The notes beneath the pieces are model-generated. The model saw nothing but the letters and a program-made list of their open reading frames with translations. It ran no database searches and was not told the origin of the DNA. DNA of 19,259 bases from Stenocarpella maydis (lineage: Eukaryota > Ascomycota > Sordariomycetes > Diaporthales > Diaporthaceae), in the NCBI GenBank assembly GCA_002270565.1, contig NQMI01000243.1, forward strand, positions 19,075 to 38,333, in the 5' to 3' direction. Below, piece after piece: positions 8,043-17,450 of the stretch. Positions within the stretch are counted from its first letter, which is position 1. The number at the start of each line of letters is the position of its first letter. Made by a program: the position numbers and the translations under genes.

Positions 8043-9152
8043 TTAACTTGCTAGCTATTTAATAGCCCCTGGTGTGGCAGCAAGTCCTCCTCCTTGCTGC
8101 TACTATTAAAGAAGCTGCTGAGGTCCTTCTTCCCCTTTAGGTATGGCTTAACAAGCATTCTGACTCTTATGATGTTTAGCAAACCCTACTTGGCAAACTA
8201 TATCTCCTCCTTCCTGTGGAGGCTATGAAGGTTAAGACCTTCCTGCTTTATAATCTTTTGAAATTACTTAAGCTGCTCCTTCTCTAATAGCTACCTAAAG
8301 TGCGTCTAAAGCGCTTCTATAATAAATTTGCGATATAAGACTTTCTCATCCCTATTTACCTGTGGCGGTAATGATGATAGAATTATAGGCAGCCTCTGCC
8401 GCTATGGTAGGCTCTCTGGTGCTATTGTTATTGCTGGCGCCGGTGAGGGTAGAGCTAGCAGCCCGTTAAACCCGTGAGAAGAAGCAGGCGCTGCTGGCAA
8501 TGGCGGTGGCCCTATTGAGGCCGTTTGGCCATACCCAATTGCAGGCAAGTTAATGTTAAATGATGGGTTAATAACCATATTAATGCTACTTTCCCTCTGC
8601 TTCTATTTCCTCTGTTTTTTTCTGGGTGGGATAAAGCTAACTCTATTATCATTAGGCTCTTTATTGGCTTCTGCTTAAGCTCTCTAGCGGTTTATAATGA
8701 CTTCTGGTGGCCTCTATAGTGCGGCTTTATCTGCTGCTATTGCTTGAGACCAGTCCCTTATATCCCTATCTAATAGACTTATATGTGTGCTATTCTTCTT
8801 AATAAAATATTACTGCTATAGGGCATCCCCCTTATTATAATAGTAATAATTTGCCCTGCAGCAAGACCCCAGCATATAGTACTACATCCTTATTAGCTTC
8901 TAGTATGTTACCTACCTAGGATCTACTTCATTACTAATATTAGTTAGTTAATGATTAGTAACTGACCCAACCTGAGGATTCCTAGGGACCGGGCTTCTGC
9001 TTAGTATTGTGATATTTGTTAGCTATCTAACTATTGGCAAACTATCCTTAGGGCTAGCTACTAGCTGAGCGATAGGGGATAACTGGAAGACCTTAACTGC
9101 TGGCCGTCCTATAGGGTGATTACCTTATAATATAGGCGTTTGTAATGCTAGC
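8043..9152 (-). pseudogene. Unrecognised decayed gene between two LTRs
   Basis: The minus strand carries one unshifted frame of about 370 codons, from the N at 9153 down to TAG near 8043, with about 18 internal stops where Gln or Trp would fit. It is clearly protein-like. Visible in order are a Pro/Ser-rich start, a Cys/Tyr patch (LGSCCRANYYYYNKGDAL, about 8825-8880), a DRDIRDWSQAIAADKAAL helix (about 8720-8780), a nuclear-localisation-like PPRKKQRK (about 8600-8630), a Pro/Ala-rich linker, and a charged helical C-terminus (LVKPYLKGKKDLSSFF). It has no retroviral motif and runs antisense to the flanking LTRs. The architecture suggests a nuclear, perhaps DNA-binding protein, but I do not recognise a family. 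It is cut at its N-terminus by the assembly gap. Confidence 0.5.
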
Positions 9153-9153
9153 N
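9153..9153. other. Single N, probable collapsed assembly gap
   Basis: To the right of this N the sequence begins abruptly at base 83 of the 400-bp LTR. To the left is the minus-strand relic with no LTR similarity. The first 82 LTR bases are missing, so the N most likely hides a gap. Together with the N at 1053, both ambiguous bases of the window lie in the same LTR family. Confidence 0.75.
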
Positions 9154-9473
9154 CTATAAGAAGGGGGCCGTTCCTGCATTACTTTTGAGAAATTTCTAGT
9201 CCTAGAGAATCAATCTTTTTATACCCTATGAATTTATATCTATCAGATATATACATGTGTACTATGAAACTATTTCTTGTGCCCTCTTTTTCTGCCTCTC
9301 CTTTTTGGCACCCTCTATTCCCCTCGTATCTCTCCTATCGCGTTAGGGGCTCCTCTTCTTGCCTTCTACGCTCCTCTTGGGGTGGTTGCTTGATCAGGGC
9401 TCTGGCAGAACGTGTGCCTTTTTGTGTGTGTGGAGGTTTTGTCCTCTCGCTCTCCCCTTTGGGCCCGTTTTCA
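9154..9473 (+). mobile_element. LTR copy 3 (3' 320 bp)
   Basis: It aligns base for base with 7701-8018, with two inserted G, and ends with the same GTTTTCA. A TGG (9479-9481) five bases after the end could start a primer-binding site, which would make this a 5' LTR, but the following bases are AT-rich and match no tRNA I can name. The flanking ctagt is not duplicated at either other copy. Confidence 0.8.
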
Positions 9474-9889
9474 CTAGTTGGTCTGAATTTATAAGTACTG
9501 GTAATAAGAGGGGTAAAGGGGATGCGCCTATAGGTAGCTCATTTAGTGCTTAATTCTTATTATTAGAAATGGATTTTATGCTAATATTATCTAACTAATC
9601 CTGGTTCCTAGCTATCTTTTAGTCTATTGGTTATGCTGTGTTGTCCTGGTCTTGTTTTCTTATGACTAGTAACTGCTGGGGCATAGAGTGCGGCTACTAG
9701 TACCCATTTAGATGGTTTTCAGGCGTAACCAGTATTTAGGGTGTTGGTTAAATAAGGTGACTAGCATTAGTGTGTTTTTCTAAGGGGTTGGCTGGTTACT
9801 AGCTTTTAGTTATTTCCATCATAATTAGTCTTTTATTAGTTATTTTTCTTGTTTTAGCTGTAAAGACTGGGGTTTATTATATGGTTTTA
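9474..9889. other. Spacer between LTR copy 3 and chromovirus
   Basis: This stretch is moderately AT-rich and keeps many TG dinucleotides, so it is less RIP-altered than the element to its right. It should contain the 3' LTR of the minus-strand chromovirus if that element is complete, but I find no match to the candidate 5' LTR at 15661-15965 and no polypurine tract. No coding signal is seen. Confidence 0.4.
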
Positions 9890-10025
9890 TTATAATGTTG
9901 GTCTATTATGGTTTATTATATATAGGGTTCTTAGGCCGTATTTCTGGCTTCTGGGGCTGTTTTGTGGTGGTTTATATATAGTACTTTTTAAGTTCATTAT
10001 AATAGTGGGTTAAGTTTTAGGCTAG

Positions 10026-10140
10026 TTCCTATGTGTTTTCACTAGAATTATAGCCTTTCCATTTAATAAGATATTCTATTATTCTTTAGTACTATCTTAA
10101 GTTTATAATGTTTTCCACTTTATATTCTTTATTATACTTA
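10026..10140 (-). pseudogene. Chromodomain of the chromovirus
   Basis: The minus frame reads KVENIINLR, then two stops, then IIEYLIKWKGYNSSENT, a stop and EP. This is the chromodomain core: the VE-I---R start, the YLVKWKGY strand and the S-NTWEP end, with the Trp lost to a stop. In chromoviruses this domain guides integration to chromatin carrying histone marks, often heterochromatin. A short basic tail (about 9900-10025) follows before the likely end of the polyprotein. Confidence 0.85.
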
Positions 10141-10449
10141 TTCAGTATTTCAATCTATATTTTAAGTTTTATATTCTTAGGTGCTAGTTCTAAGAGTGAG
10201 ATATAAAAGATTAAGTATTATTTCATTCCTTTAGGTAGCGAAAGTTTATAATCAGTATTTAAAAGTTTTCTTGAAATTTTAAAGCGGCTGATTTTCTTAT
10301 AATTAAGCTTATTACTAGGTTGCTTAATTTTAGTATTTTAGTAAAGAAGGTGGATTTTATCTCCCTTCTTAAGAATTAATCCCTTAATTTTTTTTTAATT
10401 CATATATTTTATTATTTATTCCTATATAAAAGAAAGTTCCACTTAGATA

Positions 10450-11330
10450 TCCTTCTAAATTTATCTAATTTATGTTGCTTTCTGTTCTACCAATTCCGCT
10501 AGGGTATTATCTAGCAATAATTCATAATATACCTAAGGTTTATATCTATAGAGTATAAAGAAAAGTAACTATTTAGTTATGCTAGTAGTTGCGCTATTAT
10601 AGGCAAACTGTGCTAATAGTAGCAGTTTAACCTAATTATCCTATAATTAGTTAATATAGTATTAAAGGTATTGTTCTATAATTTGGTTGATTTATTCCAT
10701 TTATCCGTCTATTGGTAGATATACTATTATAGAAAGCTTGTGCTTTGCTCTAAGTTATTTCATTAGTAACTTCCAAAAGTTTAATATAAAGAGCTTATCT
10801 CTATTTAAGATAATCTTATGTAGCATTCTATAGTTGCTTATAATGATTTATAAAAATATATATGCAAATTCTTCTATAGTGCTGGCTTCCTTATATAGTA
10901 TGAAGTATATATATTTGCTTAGTCTATAAACTACTACTAGAACACTATTATATAGTACTCTAGTTAAGGGTTCTTATAAGAGGGGTAGCTTAATGATGAA
11001 GTCCAGGCTAATGGATGGCTATATAGCCGTGGGTACTAGCAAGGGTTTTAATAATTTATATGGTTTGTATCTAGAGGCCTTATTTTTATTATAGGAGTTG
11101 CATTTGCTAATGATATCTTGAACCTTCCTCTTAAGGTTGGGGATCTAGTAATTCTGCTGAATCCTTTTAATTATTATTATAACACCTTAGTGGCTATATG
11201 CTGGTGCTTTATATATTTCTATGATTAACTCATCTTATTTCTTTAGATTAGTAGGGGTTTTTCTGGTTTGGAAGTTAACTCTAATTATAGTATTAAGTTT
11301 ACAATTGAGAATGAGGCCTCCATCTTCTTA
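10450..11330 (-). pseudogene. Integrase domain of the chromovirus
   Basis: The HHCC finger is readable near 11085-11200. Its C-terminal half is KCNSYNKNKASRYKP, with the second Cys now Tyr. The catalytic core follows with SLDFIIKLP (first Asp kept, about 10988-11005), then NRDKLF (about 10791-10815, where DR is expected, so Asp to Asn). Next comes PIDG-stop-ME-stop-INQ (about 10685-10725), which keeps the catalytic Glu region but has Gln codons turned into stops. The enzyme would insert element cDNA into the genome. This copy cannot encode it. Confidence 0.82.
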
Positions 11331-11379
11331 GGTTTTAAATACTATTCACTCTATAGGTGAAACCTTATCCTAATGGTTG

Positions 11380-12760
11380 GGTCTTCAACTAAGTGTGTCT
11401 ACTCTTGCGTTTTTAACTCCATCGATATGAATAACCTTAATATCAAATTATAATAAGAACTCTATATATCTAACTTATTATTTATTAAGAGTCTTAGTTA
11501 TTGTGAAGGTTGTGAGATTCTTATGATCTATATAGAATTTAATCTGCTTTTTAGCTCCTATAAGGTAGTATTACTATTCCTGGAATATATATACTATTGC
11601 TATAAACTCCTTATCTAGTATAATATAGTAGGTTTCTAGTCTGTTCAACTTTTTGCTAAAGTTTGTAATAATGCGCATCTTTCCTTAGTTATCTTTTTAA
11701 GTGAGTTCCCCACCCGCAGTATTATTTAAGGCGTTTATATAGATTTTGAATTCTTTTTCTAGGTCTGCTTTTTTAAGTATAGGGTCTTCTATAACTTTAT
11801 CTTTAAGTATTTAAAAAGCTTATTATTTGGTATCTATTTATCTAAAGATGCGATCCTTCTTGGTGAGGTCTATTAGTAGTTTCATAATGTTGCTATATTA
11901 TGTAATAAATTATTAATAGAAGTTAGCATTTCTAATGAATGCTCTAATGTCCTTAATGTTTATAGGAGTTAGCTATTCCTTAATTGCTTTAACTTTTCCC
12001 TCTTGCATCTTGATTTTCCTTGGTTTGATTATATATCTAAGGTAGTTAACTTTTTATATATGCTAGTTGCATTCTTCTAATCTTACTAAGAGATTAGCAT
12101 CCTAAAGTTTTTAAAGAATCTTTTTAATATATCCTTTATAATTATTAAGGTTTTCTAAAAAGATGAGAATGTTATTTAAGTAAGTAATAATAAAGATATT
12201 AAGGTATTTGCTTAAGACTTAATTGATTATTTCCTAGAATAATATAGGTGTATTGGTTAATCCGAAAGGTATAATTATTATCTTGTAATATTTATAGCGT
12301 GTCCTAAATGCTATCTTTCATTCTTCTCCTTCTTTTATTTAGATAAGGTTGTATTCATGCTTTAAGTTGAGTGCTATAAACCATTTTGCTCCTCTGAGTT
12401 AATCTTGTAGTTTTTTTATAAGTGAGAGAGGGTATTAATTTTTAATTATAATATTGTTTAGTTATTGGTAGTTAATGTAAAGTTATAGCTTGCTATTTTT
12501 CTTTAGTATAAAGAGGATTAAGTATTCTACTAGTAATTATAATAGTCTGATGAATCCTTTCTTAAGGTTTTCATTAAGGTATTCTCTAAGTGCTTTAAGT
12601 TATTCCTTATTAAGTCTATAGATAGGCTTAAATTAAGGTATTATTCCGGGTTTTAATAGTATTTTATAGTCCTATTATATATATTATAGTAATATAATAT
12701 TAAGTTATTCCTGGAATACTTTCTTAAATTCATAATAGTCTTTTAGTATTTATGCTAGTC
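11380..12760 (-). pseudogene. Reverse transcriptase and RNase H domains
   Basis: RT runs from about 12700 to 12000. It shows KPIYRLNKE, the YPLSLI strand, GAKWFIALNLKHEYN (first catalytic Asp now Asn), IIPFGLTNTP (about 12244-12280), and YLNN at 12171-12182 where YLDD is the polymerase signature, so both Asp are lost. RKIKMQEGKVKAI marks the thumb and connection. RNase H follows (about 11990-11400), with FKIYINALNN where T-D-A-S is expected and a clear DHKNLTTFT (about 11510-11540) and ARVDTLS (about 11400). Stops are scattered across both domains. Family assignment is secure from motif order and spacing. Confidence 0.88.
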
Positions 12761-13199
12761 TATTAGTCTTATCTTCTTCCTTTTCTTCCTCCAGGTAAAG
12801 GAGGTATTATTATATTTCCTGTGTTGTGTGCTAACTAGTTATGCTAGAATGGTAATCTCCTGATTGGCTTCAGTCCTTCTATAAGGCGCTTAAGTAGCTT
12901 AATCCTTCTCTATCTTCCTAGAGTTGGGCCTTCTGCCTGCTCCCAGAGGTATCCATAAGTCTATTTAAGTACATTACCTATTTGCTATCCTTAGTAATAT
13001 GACTCCTTCTCTTACTATTAATTACAACCTTCTTTTAGGGAATAGCATTATCCTAAAAGATCTAGCTAATAGTCTAATTAATTCAGGGGTTATTTTTTCT
13101 TAACTAAGGTATTCTCAAGATTAACTAATGATTTACTATCCTAATAATATTAAATAATAGTGATTCCGTATGGTTGTAAATCCAAACTGGGAGAGGATT

Positions 13200-13420
13200 A
13201 GTCTCTATATTAATAATTTCGTTACTATAAGATACTTTAGTTTTATCTACTATATTAAGTCTATAGGGTTTCCTTTTCTTATACTATAGTAAGTAATACC
13301 CATTTATTACTTTTGGCGATATGAAATTCCCTTGTGCTCTACTATTGATAAGTGCCAAGCATATATGGACTCCTAGCTTAACCTGAACCGTCAGGTAGCT
13401 GTAGTTGCTTGCTATTGCGC
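13200..13420 (-). pseudogene. Retropepsin domain of the chromovirus
   Basis: The minus frame reads LALINSRAQGNFISPKV at about 13310-13360. The sequence NSRA (13335-13346) stands where the catalytic D-S-G-A is expected, and GNFIS matches the strand after it in fungal gypsy proteases. Asp to Asn and Gly to Arg are both G-to-A changes on the coding strand. About 450 bp between this and the RT hold the rest of the protease and a Glu/Lys-rich connector (LYLEEEKEEDKTNRLA, near 12770). Confidence 0.75.
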
Positions 13421-14660
13421 ATAAGTACCTTATAATATAGTTAGTTACTGCCTGAGGTTTTATAGACAGCCCTTCTAGTTTTTTAACTGCTTATCTGCTG
13501 CTAGAACCTTCTTAATACTTTTAAGGTTTTGCTTTATGATATCTTGTGATTCTTATAGGTTATTAATTAGCTATTGCATACTATAATCTTGTTCCTTTAT
13601 TATTGGAGTTTTGAGTAGTAGCTCCTGCTATCTTAGTAGATGCTAATCTTAAGCCTTATTAAGTATGTATACCTTGCAAATTGGCTCTTTATAATCCGCC
13701 CATCTGCTAGGGTTTTATAGGCATTCTAAGGGTATCTAGGAGTCCAGCCTTATTAGGACATGTCCCATCTTATTGTGTTTTTAATGCAGGTGCTAGTTCT
13801 TAAAGTTATTACATTTGTATATGTGCTTAATGTCCTTATTTAGGTATTACTAGGGAAACCAATTGTGCTTAGTTTTCTCCTTTATATATTTCTTACATCC
13901 GTTATAAATACATAATACACATAAGATGTCCTTATGCTTGCTATATGTTAGATATATGCGTCCTATATCTCCTAATCTCCTATATTCCTGGATAGGCTAT
14001 CTTATAATTTCTTTAAAAGGTCTTCCTATAATTATGACTGCTATAATGTTAGTTCTTAGGGCTAGAAGGAGCGCTTATCTTAAGTAGTCTTACAGTTCTT
14101 TCTACTATATTCATAACGCAAGTATAGCCTATAGGACAGGTTTTCCTTCCATCCTAGGGTCAATCTGCAGGAGCTCCTCCCTATTTCCTACCGCTAGGAT
14201 TCTTCCTTACTTTCCTAAAGCATTCTTAGGAAACCATCTAGTAGCTTCCTTATTACTATAGTAAGTAGTATAGCTGTTATTAAAGCAAGCTATTTAACTA
14301 AGTAATATATATATCATTCTAGGCTTCTAGGGATTCTTTATTAGTAAGATAGGCTGCTATTAAGCCTTATCCTTCTAATGTTTCTTACACTAGGACTTAG
14401 TATATTATAAGAAGTATAGACTATTATAAAGGTCTTCTTTATTAGGGTTATAGAAGTTACATCCTTTATCTAAGTCCTAATCTAGATATACTTAATATTA
14501 GTTATATATGTTTGTTCTATAAATATAGTACTTATTCGCAAGTGCCCATTATGGTTTAGACCTAGGTAGTCCCTGTGTACTGCAAGCGGCTACATTGGCC
14601 TGATGGGTAGCTTCATTAGCCTATTAGGTTCCTTCAGGTACTGACTTCCAGTCCCTATTC
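13421..14660 (-). pseudogene. Long unassigned linker between Gag knuckle and protease
   Basis: About 1.2 kb separates the zinc knuckle from the protease, far more than is usual in gypsy elements. The minus strand here stays protein-like. One part (about 13850-13960) is Cys/Lys-rich (KDILCVLCIYNGCKKYIKEK), followed about 20 codons later by HIYKCNNFKN and HNKMGHVLI. This is reminiscent of a zinc-binding region but matches no motif I can name. A further segment reads NPSRWADYKEPICKVYIL. It may be an extra domain acquired by this lineage or a nested insertion whose ends I cannot see. Confidence 0.4.
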
Positions 14661-14669
14661 TTCTTTAAA

Positions 14670-15645
14670 GCCCTGCATTCTAAAGCGAAATATCCTATCT
14701 TATTATAGTTATAGTACTTAATGTTTTTCTTATCTTTACATTAGGCAGTATCTAGCTCCATAGGACCTATATGTTATTCCCACTGCGTACTTGGTTTCTA
14801 ATACTTCTTTCCTATATTTGGTTTATACTTATAGAATAGGGGTTATTTAGAAGTTTATCCTTTCCTTTCCAAGCATTATTTATAGAGTCTATTAATAATC
14901 TAGATAGCCATTTCTATATAGCATAGAAAATCATTAGGTTAGTCCATAGTTTTGCTGAATATATCCTTTACTTTATTCTTTAATCTATAGTAGAATATAA
15001 ATTTCTTTATATTATTAGTATAGTTGATTTTAGTATAGATTTGCTGGAATTCTATTGTATAGTTAATTGCTAAGCCATGCTATTCGCAATTCACTAGGTT
15101 TCTTTCTGCTTATTGTTTTTCATTTAGATTCTAAAATAGGGACCTAAGGGTATCTTTATAGCTCTTATAACTGCTGAAAATCTGCTACATTTTAAGCTTG
15201 CAGGCTTTAAATGATTCCGCATTAATAAAGTTAGTTAAGTAGGGTTTAAACTAAGCTAAGGCTTATCCTTTAAGGAAAGAGGACGCATATATAACCCTTT
15301 TTCCATTAGGCTGCGCATCTAACCTATGGAAGTACTAATAGGCCCTAACCTGCATTAGGTGTGCCTGAAGTCATCCAGTAGTTCTATTATAGGGGGCTAG
15401 AGTATTAAGTTTAATATATTCCTTCATCTAGATTAGAGTATTGATAATATTAGCTCCTGCTTAGAGGGTAATAATTTCCTATTAAAGCTATTTAACTTCC
15501 ACATTATATTAAGTTTATCCTTTCATAAGGAAGCACAGCTGCCCAACCTTATTAACTAGTTCCTAGATATAGGGGTTTATAGTCTCATTATTAGCAAGTT
15601 CATCCAGCTTATAGAGAAGGTTGCAGGTAGGGGTAGTTATTTTAG
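14670..15645 (-). pseudogene. Gag of the chromovirus with RIP-altered zinc knuckle
   Basis: The minus frame shows typical gypsy Gag content. It has helical capsid-like segments (NFINAESFKACKLKM near 15190-15240, YYRLKNKVKDIF near 14970-15000) and then a zinc knuckle at 14675-14716. The CX2CX4HX4C positions read Tyr, Tyr, Tyr and Cys, so two Cys and the His have become Tyr while the last Cys remains. Each change is G-to-A or C-to-T in a TpG or CpA context. Gag would form the particle that packages element RNA. Stops and apparent frame changes prevent translation. Confidence 0.75.
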
Positions 15646-15660
15646 AGTCTAATATTATAA

Positions 15661-15965
15661 AGGGTTCTATATATAATATTACTTAAAGTCTATATAGCAA
15701 TATATAAATAAGAGTTATTAAAATATAATAATTAGAGGGTTTCTAAGTATATTAAACCTAAAAGATTAAGGGTTTATATTTAGAATATATTATTAGGTAG
15801 TTATTAAGCAATATTGTTAACTAATAATAATTACTAGCTATAAGGCTATTTAATACTAGGATTAAATACTTAGATTGATAACTAAAGAGTCCATTTTATA
15901 AAAGCTATTTATTATAGTAATAACTATATTCTTATATATTCCGACTCTTTAGTAACTCAATAGTA
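15661..15965 (-). mobile_element. Candidate 5' LTR of the chromovirus
   Basis: The stretch sits just upstream of Gag on the minus strand and is strongly AT-rich. On the minus strand the bases at 15645-15654 read tattagactc, which would be TATCAGACTC before RIP. That resembles the TATCAGA found in some retrotransposon primer-binding regions, and would put the LTR end near 15661. The outer boundary is a guess, and I could not match a second LTR copy. An 11-bp inverted repeat (ACTAAAGAGTC 15881-15891, GACTCTTTAGT 15943-15953) lies near its outer end. Confidence 0.3.
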
Positions 15966-16190
15966 TTAATAATAATCCCATTAATCCATTTGCGATATCG
16001 CTTGACTGAATTGATGTCGAGCCTATTAATCCAAACCTGTAAGGTGGGTCCCTGACCCTAACCCTTAGGGTTTGGTAAGTAGTGCTGACTCATCAGTTGG
16101 GGTCCTGCGGGGTTGTGCTGTGGTGCTTGTTCCTGGATACCTGGGTTCTCGAATGGGTCCCCGGGGTGCCGTTTGTGTTGGTTTATAACA
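15966..16190. other. GC-richer island without RIP signature
   Basis: Composition changes abruptly to GC-rich DNA with many TG and CA dinucleotides, then returns to AT-rich DNA after about 16185. It contains a perfect 10-bp palindrome GCGATATCGC (15992-16001), a telomere-like string of CCCTGA, CCCTAA, CCC and TTAGGG (16050-16070), and a TGACTCA site (16086-16092) of the kind bound by Gcn4/CpcA-type bZIP factors. ATTAATCCA occurs twice (about 15979 and 16024). I see no coding frame. It may be single-copy DNA between elements or an insertion that escaped RIP. No duplicated flanks are found. Confidence 0.5.
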
Positions 16191-17296
16191 TATAGGCTAT
16201 TTAGCAGCTTATAAGCTACTAAATATATAGAAAGCCTACTAATTAGTATATAGTTTATTTAGTTATATAATTTGGGCAGTATACCCTTATTTATAAGTAA
16301 TAGAATTCTTATTACTAGAATATTTAAATATTAACCTTCTTTTTTCTTCTTTTCTTACTTACTTTTTTATTTTAATACTTACTTCTTGTAAATTATACCT
16401 ACTTATTTATTTAAATTTATGCTACCTACTTTAAGTAAGAGATTAAAAATTAATAAAAATAGTATTAAAAAAGAAGCTAATCTTCATAATAGCCTTAAAA
16501 GGTAAAGCTCTAAATTTCAAGGTAAAGATAGAGTTAGCTTTAACTTATAGTACTTATTCTAGCTTAAAGAATAAGCCTGAAGAAAACTTAAATAAAAACC
16601 TAAAAGTAACTTTATTTATTATACTTATTAAAAAGGCTAGAAATAAGAAACTAACTCTCACTAAAGCTTTAAATAAGGCACTTAGTAGTACTTATAGCTA
16701 TAGAAGCTAAACTTAACTATCTGATTTTAGTATCTTTATCTATCTAGTTTCTAATAAAGAGAAAAAGACTAAGTTATTTAAATGCTCCCCTGAGTAAAGA
16801 ACGGTAGTATAACCTTGGAATAATCATAATATCTTTAAGCTTATAATAATAGGAACTATTTATAAGCTTAATAATAATTTAAAAATCATTATTAAGCTAT
16901 TATTACTAATTAAATACCTTAAAATATTAATAGCTAAAATCTATATTACTTATATTAAGAATAAATTTATAGTAGCTAATCATAATTTACTACTAAATTA
17001 TGACTTTTAAGCTTATGTAAAGTCTTACTTAAGAATAATATTAAGGCTTACTTCAAATAATGAATGAAAACAAATAAGAGCCTTTAATTCTTTAACTTAG
17101 CTATTTACTTATTAATTAAGATAAAGAATTATAAGATAAGTAAATAGCTTAATAGAATATACTTAAATCTAATACTTAATTACTTATTAAATATAATTAA
17201 CGTTAGTATATTTAAGCTTATTAAAGTTATAAGCTTCTTAAATAATATATTTACTTATTAATACTATAATACTCTTACTAGGTCTTTAAGGCTAGA
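16191..17296. repeat. AT-rich RIP-altered relic, no family recognised
   Basis: Composition and stop density match the other decayed regions. One plus frame is fairly open at about 16720-17010, rich in Lys, Ile and Leu, but no conserved motif is visible. The low complexity of AT-rich DNA makes such frames unreliable. Confidence 0.55.
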
Positions 17297-17390
17297 ATTT
17301 AGTATTAATTTATACCAACTTTATTACTTCTAGTTAATACTAATTTATATTAACTCTACTATCCCTAGTTAGTACTAATTTATACTAACT
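17297..17390. repeat. 35-bp tandem repeat, about three copies
   Basis: Units begin near 17297, 17332 and 17367. Each contains a version of agttagtactaatttatac followed by taact, and the last copy has exact AGTTAGTA/TACTAACT arms around 8 bases. Differences between units are mainly C/T and A/G, as RIP would give. Confidence 0.75.
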
Positions 17391-17450
17391 ATATAATCTT
17401 AATATTGATAGTTATAGTATTAAGCTTAGCTATAAATTTTAAATTCTTTA

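Larger units (their letters stand above)
9890..15660 (-). mobile_element. Ty3/gypsy chromovirus, RIP-inactivated
   Basis: The minus strand encodes the ordered domains of a fungal chromovirus: Gag with zinc knuckle, linker, protease, reverse transcriptase, RNase H, integrase and C-terminal chromodomain. This order, with integrase after RNase H, defines Ty3/gypsy, and the chromodomain defines chromoviruses. Stops are dense throughout, and active-site Asp codons read Asn in protease, RT, RNase H and integrase. The coding span of about 5.7 kb is somewhat long for the group because of an extended Gag-protease linker. Candidate sequence for the 5' LTR lies at 15661-15965. The 3' LTR is not found, so the element may be truncated at that end. 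Confidence 0.88.

Noticed and set aside
7773..8054. Open frame within LTR copy 2, with a near-identical one at 9228-9494
   Set aside because: Both lie mainly inside the LTR, are explained by the repeat itself, lack any domain, and their ends run into unrelated flanks.
16050..16070. Telomere fusion scar
   Set aside because: A head-to-head fusion would read TTAGGG then CCCTAA. Here the order is the opposite and there are only three or four units, so a chance or element-internal motif is more likely.
16720..17010. Possible gene in a Lys/Ile-rich plus frame
   Set aside because: AT-rich DNA gives such frames easily. There is no motif, and there are several stops.
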